A stretch of 48,746 bases of DNA from Acidobacteriota bacterium (GTDB taxonomy: Bacteria > Acidobacteriota > Vicinamibacteria > Vicinamibacterales > CAVVIG01): the NCBI GenBank assembly GCA_003222535.1, contig QHWJ01000327.1, forward strand, positions 1-48,746. The letters run 5' to 3'. Under the pieces are notes generated by a model. It saw only the letters and a program-made list of their open reading frames with translations, made no database searches and was not told where the DNA came from. The position numbers and the translations under genes are program-made. Below are positions 1 to 8,715 of this stretch, one piece after another; the first letter of the stretch is position 1; every line of letters starts with the position of its first letter.

Positions 1-20
1 GCTCCAAGCACAGTCTGATA

Positions 21-26
21 TATAGT
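21..26 (+). promoter_or_regulatory. -10-like box of padR
   Basis: TATAGT ends 10 nt before the padR ATG at 37, and there is no Shine-Dalgarno between them. The spacing would give a transcript starting at or near the ATG. The -35 region falls outside the window. This is inference from sequence and spacing only. Confidence 0.4.
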
Positions 27-36
27 CACGCCACAT

Positions 37-381
37 ATGGCCACGACGTCGCTCGAGCGTGAGCTGAAGCGGGGCAGCACGGAGGTGCTCATCCTGGCAC
101 TGCTCGACGAGCGCCAGCGCCACGGTTACGACATCAGCCGCCTGATCGACAAACGGTCCGGCGGCACCATCACCTTTCACACCGCGTCGCTGTACCCCAC
201 GCTCTATCGCCTCGAAGACAAGGGGCTGATCGAAGGCCGCTGGGTAGAACGCGCCGGCCAGCGGCGCCGCCGCTATTACCGGCTCACCCCCGCCGGTCGC
301 AAGATGCTCTTCGAGCAGCGGACCATCTGGGAAACGTTCTTCCTGGCCCTCGACCGCGTGGCACGGATCAGCCATGCCTGA
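37..381 (+). CDS. PadR-family transcriptional regulator
   Basis: A 114-residue winged-helix DNA-binding protein of the PadR family, full length for the small subclass. HGYD (29-32) lies in the first helices, SLYPTLYRLE (51-60) is the typical recognition helix, and the basic stretch RRRRYYRLTPAG (about 77-88) forms the wing. Such proteins usually repress their own operon and release DNA when a small molecule binds. The last codons overlap the ATG of the permease at 374 by 8 nt, so the two are translationally coupled; PadR followed by an ADOP permease is a recurring acidobacterial pair. The ligand cannot be read from the sequence. The family call is secure, and control of the downstream permease is inferred. 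Confidence 0.93.
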   Translation: MATTSLERELKRGSTEVLILALLDERQRHGYDISRLIDKRSGGTITFHTASLYPTLYRLEDKGLIEGRWVERAGQRRRRYYRLTPAGRKMLFEQRTIWETFFLALDRVARISHA

Positions 382-3118
382 GTGGAAATCGCTCCTTCGC
401 GCGTCTTTCGCCGCCGGCGGGCATGACCCCGGCGACGACATCATCGAGGAGCTGAACGCGCATGCCGAGATCGCGTACGAGTCGGCGCGAGCCGATGGCT
501 GCGATGCCGCGGAGGCCGGGCGGCGCGTCGATGCGCTCATCCACACGTGGACGCGCGACGCCGAGTCGTTACGGAGGCGGCCGAAGCGCGCGCCGGCTGT
601 CGTGGCGCCGTCTGCAGAGCGCGTCAGGCTCGCCGGCATCATCCAGGACGTGCGTTACGCCATTCGCCTGCTGAGGCGCGGGCCTGGATTCGCTGCCCTG
701 GCGATCCTCACGATGGCGCTCGGCATCGGCGCGACGACGACATTGTGGAGCGTCGTCAACGGCGTGCTGCTCAAGCCGTTGCCATGGCCGGAGGCCGACA
801 GGCTCGTGCGAGTCACGGAAACGCGCGACGGTCGGGCCGGTCGCGTCCGCGGGACGGTGATGAACGGTACGTTTGTCGCGTGGGCCGATCATCCGGGGAC
901 GATCGACGCGCTGGCCGGGTGGACGCGGCAGACCAGGACCATGACGGTGCGCGGTCGCGGCGAACCGAGCCGCGTGCCGGCAGTTCCGCTGACGCCGAGC
1001 GCCTTCGCGATGCTCGGCGCGCGTCCGCTTGTCGGCAGGCTGTTTGCGGCGGACGAAGGAGCGCGCGGCGCGCCGGGCGTCGCACTGCTCTCGTACGGAC
1101 TGTGGCGGGAGCAGTTCGGCGGACGTCCGGAGGTCGTCGGAGAGGCCGTTCAACTCGACGATCAACCGTACACGATCGTCGGCGTGATGCCGCGCGCATT
1201 CGAGTTTCCCGATCGCGAGGCGCGCCTGTGGACCGCGTGGACGGTGCCCGGCGTGGTCGGAGAGCAGGGCGCGCAGGTTGGCGTGATTTTTTCCGCGATG
1301 GCACGGCTGCGCACGGGCGCGACCCTGGCACAGGCAGCCGCCGAGGCCACGGCACGAGCACGAGCAGCCCCCGATTCGGCCCTTGTCGCGATGGCGTTGT
1401 TTGGCGCGAAGGGGCCAATCGACGTGCAGATGACACCTGCGCGCGAGGCGCTGACGGCCGACGTCCGCCCCGCGATTCTCGTGCTGCTCGCCGCGGTGGC
1501 TCTGCTCCTCGTGACGGCGACGGCGAACGTCGCAAGCCTGCAGCTCGCGCGCGCAACGACGAGACGCCGCGAGCTGGCGGTGCGCGCGTCCCTCGGCGCC
1601 GGGCAGTCCCGTCTGATTCGGCAGCTGCTCGTCGAGAACGCGATCGTCGGCCTGTCCGGCGGCGCCGCAGGGTTCGGGTTCGCCGTGGCGCTGCTGCACA
1701 TCCTGCCGTCAGTGCTGCCCGTCGACTTCCCACGGATGGACGCGGTGACGATTGACATGGACGTCGCGGCATTCGCCCTGGCACTCTCGCTGGTCACGAG
1801 CGTCGCGTGCGGGATGATCCCGGCGTGGCATATGCGAAGGTTGAACCTGGTCGAAACGCTTGCCGAAGACGGCGTTGCGCCGGTCGGCGGCACCCTGCGC
1901 CTGTCCATCGCGCGCACGCGAGCGTGCATCATGGCCGGCCAGGTCGCGGTGGCATGCATGCTGCTCATCGGCGCCGCGCTGCTCACGCGCAGCTTCGTCG
2001 CCCTGATGCGAGCCGACCGCGGCTACGATCCGGTCAACGTGCTCACGGCGCGATTGCCGCTTCCGACCGGCTACGCGGCCGAGCGGCGCCTGCAGCTGCT
2101 CGACAGGTTGATCGAGCGTCTCCACGTCGTGCCCGGAGTCACCCACGCGGCGTACAGCACGGCGTTGCCGTTCGTCTCTGCCGGCGGCTTTGCCGCGTTC
2201 ACGATGCGGTCGCCCCGAAACCCCGGCGTCGAGATGGATGTGCAGGCGACCCAGCGCATTGTCAGCCCGGACTACTTCGCGGCGATGCGCCTTCGTCTGG
2301 TCGCCGGTCGAACGCTTTCGGTCACGGACACAGCGGTGACGCCGCCCGCGATCGTCGTCAACCAGTCGTTTGCGAGAAAGTACCTCGGCGATCACCCGAT
2401 CGGCTTTCACATCCCGCAGCGGCGAGGACGGGCCGGAATCCGTTTTCGCGACGACCGCACGGACTGGGAAGTCGTCGGCGTCGTGGACGACATGCGTCAA
2501 GACAACGTCGACGCGGCTCTCCAGCCAGAGCTCTTTGCGTCGTTCACGCAGATCGCACCTGTTGGAATCAGGAACTTCGATCCCATTCTCGTGATCCGGA
2601 CGGCGGCCGATCCTGCGTCCTACGTGCCGACGCTCCGCACCCTCGTGCGGGAAGAAGCGCCGGCGATGGCGCTCGATTCGGTGATGACGATGGAGGATCG
2701 CGTGATGACGAGCCTGGCAAGACCCCGGCTCTATGCCGCCGTGCTCGTGGGCTTCGCCGTGTTCGCGCTGCTGATTGCCGGCGTCGGACTCTTCGGCGTC
2801 CTGTCGTACAGCGTTGCGCTGCGCACGCGTGAGATCGGCGTGCGCACGGCGCTCGGTGCGCAGGCGCGCGACATCGTCTGGCTCGTGCTCGGTCAGGCGG
2901 CGGTCATTGCGGTCATCGGGATCGCCGTCGGGCTCTGGACATCGTTCGCGGGATCGCGTTACTTGTCGGCGTTTCTCTACGGCGTGGACCCACACGACGC
3001 GGTCAGCTTTGGGGCAGTGTCGGCCCTCCTCCTCGTCGTCACCATTGCCGCATGCCTCGTCCCGGCCCGTCGGGCGGCGAGGGTGGATCCGCTGCAGGCG
3101 CTCAGAGGGCGATGGTGA
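374..3118 (+). CDS. ADOP-type FtsX/MacB ABC permease
   Basis: A 914-residue inner-membrane permease built as two MacB/FtsX modules. Residues 1-70 form a soluble N-terminal region typical of acidobacterial duplicated orphan permeases. A membrane segment follows near 104-130, then a MacB-like periplasmic domain (about 130-360) and a membrane cluster near 368-485. The layout repeats from about 515, and the last three helices lie at about 795-905, including the motif REIGVRTALGA. No ATPase gene is adjacent, as is usual for this 'orphan' group, so any ATPase must be encoded elsewhere. MacB relatives are mechanotransmission machines for export or lipoprotein handling. The substrate is unknown. The gene is intact and co-transcribed with padR. 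Confidence 0.9.
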   Translation: MPEWKSLLRASFAAGGHDPGDDIIEELNAHAEIAYESARADGCDAAEAGRRVDALIHTWTRDAESLRRRPKRAPAVVAPSAERVRLAGIIQDVRYAIRLLRRGPGFAALAILTMALGIGATTTLWSVVNGVLLKPLPWPEADRLVRVTETRDGRAGRVRGTVMNGTFVAWADHPGTIDALAGWTRQTRTMTVRGRGEPSRVPAVPLTPSAFAMLGARPLVGRLFAADEGARGAPGVALLSYGLWREQFGGRPEVVGEAVQLDDQPYTIVGVMPRAFEFPDREARLWTAWTVPGVVGEQGAQVGVIFSAMARLRTGATLAQAAAEATARARAAPDSALVAMALFGAKGPIDVQMTPAREALTADVRPAILVLLAAVALLLVTATANVASLQLARATTRRRELAVRASLGAGQSRLIRQLLVENAIVGLSGGAAGFGFAVALLHILPSVLPVDFPRMDAVTIDMDVAAFALALSLVTSVACGMIPAWHMRRLNLVETLAEDGVAPVGGTLRLSIARTRACIMAGQVAVACMLLIGAALLTRSFVALMRADRGYDPVNVLTARLPLPTGYAAERRLQLLDRLIERLHVVPGVTHAAYSTALPFVSAGGFAAFTMRSPRNPGVEMDVQATQRIVSPDYFAAMRLRLVAGRTLSVTDTAVTPPAIVVNQSFARKYLGDHPIGFHIPQRRGRAGIRFRDDRTDWEVVGVVDDMRQDNVDAALQPELFASFTQIAPVGIRNFDPILVIRTAADPASYVPTLRTLVREEAPAMALDSVMTMEDRVMTSLARPRLYAAVLVGFAVFALLIAGVGLFGVLSYSVALRTREIGVRTALGAQARDIVWLVLGQAAVIAVIGIAVGLWTSFAGSRYLSAFLYGVDPHDAVSFGAVSALLLVVTIAACLVPARRAARVDPLQALRGRW

Positions 3119-3239
3119 AGATCGCCGTTGCCGTGACGCCAGGCTGCTTTGCGGACGACCGAATCGCATACCTCAGATCATGGAGAAGTACACCCGTGAT
3201 TCACCACCTCGGGAATGGCGCAGCGTGGGCGCGGGGAAA

Positions 3240-3245
3240 TAGAAT
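3240..3245 (+). promoter_or_regulatory. -10-like box of the HDAC-family gene
   Basis: TAGAAT is followed by 8 nt and then the GTG start at 3254, with no Shine-Dalgarno between. This suggests a leaderless transcript, and it supports the GTG over the in-frame upstream ATG at 3215, which would lie upstream of the box. Confidence 0.45.
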
Positions 3246-3253
3246 GCAGTCGC

Positions 3254-4282
3254 GTGTCTGTCATCCTGATTCACTCCGAGCGGTTCGCTGAACACCAGAC
3301 GCCTCCCGGCCATCCGGAACGCCCCGAGCGCGCAGAGGCCATGGACGCCATCGCCAATCGCTGGCGGGCGCGCGGCATCGAGATCGTCGCGCCCCGCGCG
3401 GCGACGGTCGAGCAGCTCGCGCGCGTCCACGACGTCGACTACCTGCGGCGGATCGCAGAGACCGCCGGACGCGCCACGGCGCTCGATGCCGACACCTACA
3501 CGTCGCCGGAGTCCTGCGAGATTGCGCTGCTCGCCGCCGGCGCCGCCGTCGATGCCGTCGAGCGCGTGATGGGCGCATCGCGCTCGAGCGCGGTGGCGCT
3601 CGTGCGGCCGCCGGGCCACCACGCCGAGCGCGATCGCGCGATGGGCTTCTGCCTGTACAACAACGTCGCCGTGGCGGCGGCGCATGCGCGCGCACAGGGC
3701 GCCGGCAAGGTCGCGATCGTCGACTACGACGTCCATCACGGCAACGGCACGCAGCACACCTTCGAGGCCGATCCACACGTCCTGTACATTTCGACGCATC
3801 AGTTTCCGTACTACCCGGGCACCGGCGCCGCCGGCGAAGTTGGCCGGGTGGCCGGACGAGGATTCACGGTCAACGTCCCGATCGAGGTCGGCGCGTCCGA
3901 CGAGGACTATCAGACGGTCTTCGCCCATATCGTGCTGCCGGTACTGCGTCAGTTCGAGCCGGATCTGCTGATCGTCTCGGCCGGGTTCGATGCGCACGAG
4001 CGCGATCCGCTGGGCGGCATGCGACTCACGACGCCGGCGTTCGCGGCGATGACGCTGGAGCTGAGGGCAGTAGCGGAGGCATGCTGCTTCGGCCGGATCG
4101 TTGCGGCTGTGGAAGGTGGTTACGACCTGCACGCGTTCGCGGCGTCGCTCGACGCCGCGATCGGGGCGTTGAGCGGACCGCCCTCCGAGGCGAACTGGCC
4201 GGCGTCCGGAATCGCGTCGACGCGCGGAGACGCGGCGGTAGCTGCGGTGCGGCCGGTTCAGGCGGCTTTCTGGACACTTTAG
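3254..4282 (+). CDS. histone deacetylase-fold (AcuC/HdaH-like) deacetylase
   Basis: A zinc deacetylase of the arginase/HDAC fold, 342 residues from GTG 3254. The reading frame is open back to an ATG at 3215, but family homology begins at VILIHSERF. The active site is complete: the paired histidines in PPGHHAE (H122, H123), the zinc ligands in DYDVHHGNG (D159, H161), the third ligand D246 in SAGFDAHERDP, and the late EGGYD tyrosine motif. Bacterial members deacetylate acetyl-CoA synthetase (AcuC), acetylpolyamines or other small amides, and sequence alone does not separate these. It stands alone between the ADOP operon and a TolB/TPR gene, with no acetoin or acs genes nearby. Family is secure; substrate is unknown. 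Confidence 0.9.
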   Translation: MSVILIHSERFAEHQTPPGHPERPERAEAMDAIANRWRARGIEIVAPRAATVEQLARVHDVDYLRRIAETAGRATALDADTYTSPESCEIALLAAGAAVDAVERVMGASRSSAVALVRPPGHHAERDRAMGFCLYNNVAVAAAHARAQGAGKVAIVDYDVHHGNGTQHTFEADPHVLYISTHQFPYYPGTGAAGEVGRVAGRGFTVNVPIEVGASDEDYQTVFAHIVLPVLRQFEPDLLIVSAGFDAHERDPLGGMRLTTPAFAAMTLELRAVAEACCFGRIVAAVEGGYDLHAFAASLDAAIGALSGPPSEANWPASGIASTRGDAAVAAVRPVQAAFWTL

Positions 4283-4354
4283 AGCGGTTGCAGCGCGAGA
4301 TCGATCGGCTGACGCGACGACGCGTGCCACGGACGCATCGGTTGAGTGCTCGTC

Positions 4355-4380
4355 ATGGCTGATGGTCGATGGCTGATATG
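4355..4380. repeat. short copy of the GGCTGATGG word repeat
   Basis: Reads ATGGCTGATGG, then a variant, then ATGGCTGATATG. The same word is iterated inside the prmA coding sequence at 29030-29095. This is the only word repeat seen in the first 13 kb. Confidence 0.55.
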
Positions 4381-4466
4381 AACGGTCTTTTTGGTAGGCA
4401 CAGGAGATACTGTGCCCGTACTATGGACCGGCCGGCGCGCGATAATCGGCTCGCTCGAACGACACC

Positions 4467-6359
4467 ATGGACGACCAGACGACCGATCAGCCTGAGGCGG
4501 GCGCCGTCCGCGCCGAGCTCGAACGCATCTGCGCCCATCCGCTGTTCGCCCAGGCCGAGCGGCTCAAGCGGCTTTTCCGTTTCGCGGTCGACGAGACGCT
4601 GGCCGGTCGCAGCAATTCGCTGAAGGAACACACCCTCGGCGTGAACGTCTTCGATCGCGGTCTGTCGTACGATCCGGCCACCGACCCCACAGCGCGCGTG
4701 TACATGGCGCGCCTGCGATCGAAATTGATCGAATACTACGCCACCGCAGGCAAGGACGATGAGGTCGTCATCGAGATCCCCAAAGGCGGCTACACGCCGG
4801 TGTTCAGGCCCGGGGCACGCGTCGGGCCGCCGCCCGTGGACCCGCCGCGCGCGATTCCTGCCGTCACTCGTCGCCGCGTGCCCTGGTCTGCAGCGGCCGC
4901 GCTGGTCGCGCTCGTCGGAGTCGGCGCGTACTGGTACACGCACCAGCCGACGCCAACGTCATCGGTCGCCGTCCTGCCGTTCGTGAACATGAGCCCGCAG
5001 CCGGAGACCGAGTACTACAGCGACGGCCTGAGCGAGGAGATCATCAACGCGCTCAGCCAGCTCCCGGCGCTGCGCGTCGTGGCCCGCACGTCGACGTTTC
5101 AGTTCAAGGGAAAGCCGCAGGACGTCCGACGCATCGGGAAACAGCTGAATGTGGGCGCGGTCCTCGAAGGGAGCGTCCGCCGCGACGGGTCGTCGCTGCG
5201 CGTGACGGCGCAGCTCATCGAGACGACCAGCGGCTATCACTTGTGGTCGGGCACGTACGACCGGTCGATCGATCAGATCTTCACGACGCAGAACGAGATC
5301 GCTCAGTCGGTCGCGCGGACGCTTCGCGCGGCGCTCGTCGAGGGTCGGCCGCGTCCACTCGTACGGCCCGCGACCGAAAGCGTACAGGCGTACGACCTGT
5401 ACTTGAAGGGCCGGTACGCGTGGAACCGCTGGACCGACGTCGGTTTCGAAAAGGCGATTTCGTTGTTCGACCAGGCGATCGCCGCGGACCGCAACTTCTC
5501 GCCGGCGTATGCCGGCCTCGCCAACTGTTATTCGCTCCTGGCGCTCTACGGGGTCATCGCGCCGCGTGACGCGATGCCGAGGGCCGAGGCGGCGGCATCG
5601 AGAAGCATCGCCCTCGACGACAGCCTCGCCGAGGGCCACAGCGCGTCGGGGCTCGTCAAGTACCTGCTCGAGTGGGATCGCGACGGAGCCGGACGCGAGA
5701 TGAGACGCGCCCTGGAACTGAATCCGGGGTACGTCGACGCTCACCATTTCTATTCACACATCCTCCTGCTCGATGGACGCGTCGACGACAGCATGCGCGA
5801 GCTCCAGAAAGCCCGCGCGCTCGACCCGCTCTCGCTCGTCCTCCAGAGCGACGTTGGCTGAACGTACTACCTGACGCACCAGACGGCTCGCGCCGAATCC
5901 GAATTGAAGCAGACACTTGGCCTCGACCCGAACTTCAACGAAACGTTGTACAACCTGGGCGTCACTTACATTCAGTCGGGCCGCTTTTTGGAGGCCATCG
6001 ACGTCCTGGAGAGGGCGCGCTCGCAATTTGCTACCCAGCAGATCTTCGGCGCGCTGGGATTCGCCTATGCGCGCGGCGCCCGCCAGCACGACGCGCGCGC
6101 GCTCGTCGGCGGCCTGGAGCGAGCGTCGCGCGAGCGATACGTGTCAGCCTCGAGCATCGCCCTCATCCACATGGCCCTCGGGGACGCCGATCAGGCGTTC
6201 AAGTGGCTCAATCGCGCGGTCGAGGCTCGCGATCCGCTCCTGCTGTTGATCGACGTCGACTCCATCTTCGACCCGTTCAGGCCCGACCCGCGCTTCGCGG
6301 CGATCCGAAATCGAGTCGTCCCGCCAGCAGCCGCTAAATGGTTGTCCCGCCGGCAGTAA
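4467..6359 (+). pseudogene. TolB-like/TPR regulator interrupted by in-frame TGA
   Basis: One continuous 630-codon frame is broken by TGA at 5859-5861. Residues 1-113 form the N-terminal module seen in many acidobacterial TolB/TPR proteins (KEHTLGVNVFDR, DPATDPTARV). A membrane helix lies at about 139-158 and a TolB-like domain (VAVLPFVNMS) at about 166-290. TPR repeats run from about 305 past the stop to 6359 (for example DPNFNETLYNLGVTY). The stop falls at SDVG*TYYL, where relatives usually carry Trp (GWTYYL), so a single TGG to TGA change explains it. The upstream part (4467-5861) could still make a 464-residue protein with fewer TPRs; the rest has an ATG at 5904. TGA is a normal stop here (padR ends with it). 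Sequencing error or readthrough is possible. Confidence 0.8.
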
Positions 6360-6460
6360 CAGGACGATACATACCGTAAGACACTGGCCCCCGTGTCGGC
6401 CGCGCGTGCAAGCTGCGCTCGAAAGCAGTGGAGCTTTCCATTTGCCGTGAGGAGGATCTC

Positions 6461-6940
6461 ATGAAGCGCCTGGCACTCATCTCCGCTCTCGTCGCGCTCA
6501 CCGCAGTAGCCATGAACACGGTTCGCGCCGACTCGCCGGAGGGGCACCGGATCGAAGGCGCCTGGACGGCGACCTGGACGTTCACCAGATCGTCGCTGCC
6601 GTTCGTTCCCGTCGGTTCAGGCTTCTCGGCTCTGCACGCCTTCCATCGGGGCGGCGCGCTCACGTCGGTCGACGACGACTTCTTCGACAGCACGGGTGTG
6701 GGCGCGTGGACCGAGACAGGCGAACGGAAGTACCGGTTCGCATTCGACTTTTTCGTTGCGGACGACCAGAGCCCCAGCCACTCGGCCCCGCTCGTCGGAC
6801 ATGTCGTCGGAACGATTCGCTACGACGCGGCGCTGGATCGCTGGAGCGGCACGTTTCAATCGGCGCTCCGCGATCGGGCTGGCAATGTCGTTGGGGAGTT
6901 TGCCGGGACAGTCGTCGCGGCCCGGATCGCGACTCTGTAG
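6461..6940 (+). CDS. small secreted protein of unknown function
   Basis: A 159-residue protein with a clear signal peptide: a KR n-region, a hydrophobic stretch at about 4-20, and likely cleavage after VRA near residue 24. The start at 6461 is chosen because GAGGAG lies a few nucleotides upstream; the frame runs back to 6428 without signal-like features. The mature part is rich in aromatic and small residues (EGAWTATWTFTR, GVGAWTETGERKYRF) and alternates in a way that suggests a beta-barrel or lipocalin-like sheet. I do not recognise the family. It follows the interrupted TolB/TPR gene on the same strand by about 100 bp. Secretion is well supported; function is not known. Confidence 0.7.
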   Translation: MKRLALISALVALTAVAMNTVRADSPEGHRIEGAWTATWTFTRSSLPFVPVGSGFSALHAFHRGGALTSVDDDFFDSTGVGAWTETGERKYRFAFDFFVADDQSPSHSAPLVGHVVGTIRYDAALDRWSGTFQSALRDRAGNVVGEFAGTVVAARIATL

Positions 6941-7053
6941 CGTGTGCGTCGATTCGCCGCGCCTGGGCCGGCGTACCTGCGTCGGCCCAGCGGCCGGGGA
7001 CGCGTCGTAAGGGGGGCGTGCAGTCCCAGATCAACCGTCGCTCCTGCAGAAGG

Positions 7054-7400
7054 TCACCTATAGACCATCTCGCCGAGCTGCTGGGCGCCGAGGACTTCGC
7101 TGGCGTGCAGGCCGCCGTCGATCCAGAGCAGGGCCTTTCCTTCCTTCGCCAGCGCGCGCGCCTGCGCGTCGCTGAGGCCGTCGACGGAGGCGAGGCGCCG
7201 CGAGATTTCCTTGTAGTGCGCCAGGTTCCGGTGGTTCTCGGGCGACGTGACGATCGCCATCAGGTGCGGCCGCCCCTCGGACGTCCGGCCGATCTCCTCC
7301 ACGGTGATGCGATCGGATTCGCGATCCAGCTTCTGACAATACGCGGCGCGCTGTGTGTAGGTGGCGAGCTGGTAGTCGTCGCCGAAGTTGAAAAGCAACC
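7054..7400 (-). pseudogene. N-terminal stump of an M14 zinc carboxypeptidase
   Basis: About 115 codons match the start of the long acidobacterial M14 metallopeptidases: GDDYQLATYTQ, the block IGRTSEGRPHLMAIVTSPEN, and the zinc-ligand region LLWIDGGLHASEVLGAQQ (His and Glu of HxxE). The frame stops right after GEMVYR, where full proteins continue for several hundred residues with the remaining zinc ligand and catalytic Glu. No continuation is visible in any frame between 6941 and 7053. On the other side the frame runs back to 7560, but that part does not look like a signal peptide or family sequence. It is the remnant of a gene cut by a deletion and cannot be active. Confidence 0.8.
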
Positions 7401-7565
7401 GGCGGGACAGAAGACAGCACGGCCAGAAGTGGCACCCCGGGCCTGTGGGCGCGCCGTGACTCATCGACGAACGGCCACGAACGACGTCAGTTGACACGCC
7501 CTCCAGCCACACATAGGATCGCGCCAGTTCGCTGAACCGTGGTCTCGCCGCAAGGAACATTTTTC

Positions 7566-8690
7566 ATGCGCGCATCAATAGCACTTTCATTGGCTCTTGC
7601 GCTTTCCGCGATGTTTCCAGCCGAGCAGACACGAACGGCGAAGACGTTGGACGTCTACGTCGTCGACGTGGAAGGCGGAAACGCCACGCTCTTTGTCTCG
7701 CCGTCAGGCGAATCGATGCTCATCGATTCGGGGAATGCCGGTGCAGCCGCGGTCAGGGATGCGGACCGCATAATGGCCGCCGTCAAAGATGCGGGCCTCA
7801 GCCAGATCGACAATCTGATTACCACGCACTGGCACGGCGATCATTTCGGTGGCATGGCCGAGCTCGCGGCGCGCATCCCGATCCGACAGTTCATCGACCA
7901 CGGCCCGAACGTTCAGCCTGCCGCCGCCGCTGATGATTTTCTGCAGAAGACGTATCCGCAGCTCTACGCGAAAGGAAAGCACACGGTAGCAAAACCGGGC
8001 GGCAAGATATCCGTGTCAGGCCTGGATGTGCTCGTGGTGACGTCAGCCGGTGAGACGATCAAGGCGGGATTGCCCGGAGCCGGCGGGGTGAATCCCTATT
8101 GTGCGGGCTTCAAGCCGGGAGAGAACAATGCCGAGGACCCGATGTCGGTCGGAACCTACGTGAGGTTCGGAAGCTTCCGCACGATTCATCTGGGCGATCT
8201 CACGAAGAACAAGGAATTCGAGCTGATGTGCCCGAACAACCGCGTCGGCACCGTTGATGTGCTCCTGGGTTTGCATCACGGAGTGGATTCATCGAATTCG
8301 CACGTGCTCGTTCACGCCCTCCGGCCCCGCGTTGCGATCATGAACAACGGCACTCGCAAAGGCGGACAACCCGAGGTGATGATGACGCTGCATTCATCCC
8401 CCGGTCTCGAGGATCTGTGGCAGATGCACTTCTCGGAGCTCAGCGGGCAGGAGTACACCGTACCGGGAATGTTCATCGCCAACGTGCTCGACGAGCCGTT
8501 GGCGGCAATGCCGGTGGCTCCGATGGCACCTCCGCAGCCCGGACCGGGCGCGCCTGCGGCGCCTCTCCACAATGGAACGGCCTACTGGATCAAGGTGTCG
8601 GCACAGACGGATGGATCGTTCACCGTGACCAACGGCCGTAACGGCTTCAGCAAGACGTACAAGGCAAGTCTCAGAGCTGGAACCAACTAG
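7566..8690 (+). CDS. secreted metallo-beta-lactamase-fold hydrolase
   Basis: A 374-residue MBL-fold protein with an N-terminal signal peptide (residues 1-21). The start at 7566 follows AAGGAA; the frame opens at 7539 but the signal begins at MRASIALSL. Metal ligands are visible: H88, H90, D92 and H93 in THWHGDHFGG, D211 in HLGDLT, and H237/H238 in GLHHGVDSS. The opening YVVDVEGGNATLFVSPSGE resembles the ComEC-type MBL branch rather than beta-lactamases. A Pro/Ala-rich linker at about 318-335 separates the catalytic domain from a short C-terminal beta segment (SFTVTNGRNGFSKTYK). It is probably periplasmic or secreted. The substrate could be a nucleotide, phosphoester or lactone. The gene is convergent with the tannase-like gene. 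Confidence 0.85.
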   Translation: MRASIALSLALALSAMFPAEQTRTAKTLDVYVVDVEGGNATLFVSPSGESMLIDSGNAGAAAVRDADRIMAAVKDAGLSQIDNLITTHWHGDHFGGMAELAARIPIRQFIDHGPNVQPAAAADDFLQKTYPQLYAKGKHTVAKPGGKISVSGLDVLVVTSAGETIKAGLPGAGGVNPYCAGFKPGENNAEDPMSVGTYVRFGSFRTIHLGDLTKNKEFELMCPNNRVGTVDVLLGLHHGVDSSNSHVLVHALRPRVAIMNNGTRKGGQPEVMMTLHSSPGLEDLWQMHFSELSGQEYTVPGMFIANVLDEPLAAMPVAPMAPPQPGPGAPAAPLHNGTAYWIKVSAQTDGSFTVTNGRNGFSKTYKASLRAGTN

Positions 8691-8715
8691 CCGCCTGGGC
8701 AATGCCTCATCGCCG

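Noticed and set aside
374-3118. Complete MacAB-type efflux system
   Set aside because: No MacA adaptor and no ATPase gene is adjacent; only the permease with PadR is present.
5859-5861. TGA recoded as Trp or selenocysteine
   Set aside because: padR, grpE and other genes in the window end in TGA, and no selenocysteine insertion context is expected at a Trp position. A nonsense change or sequencing error is simpler.
7401-7560. Upstream part of the M14 frame as a real N-terminus
   Set aside because: Residues before GDDYQ show no signal peptide and no family similarity; the open frame is probably chance.
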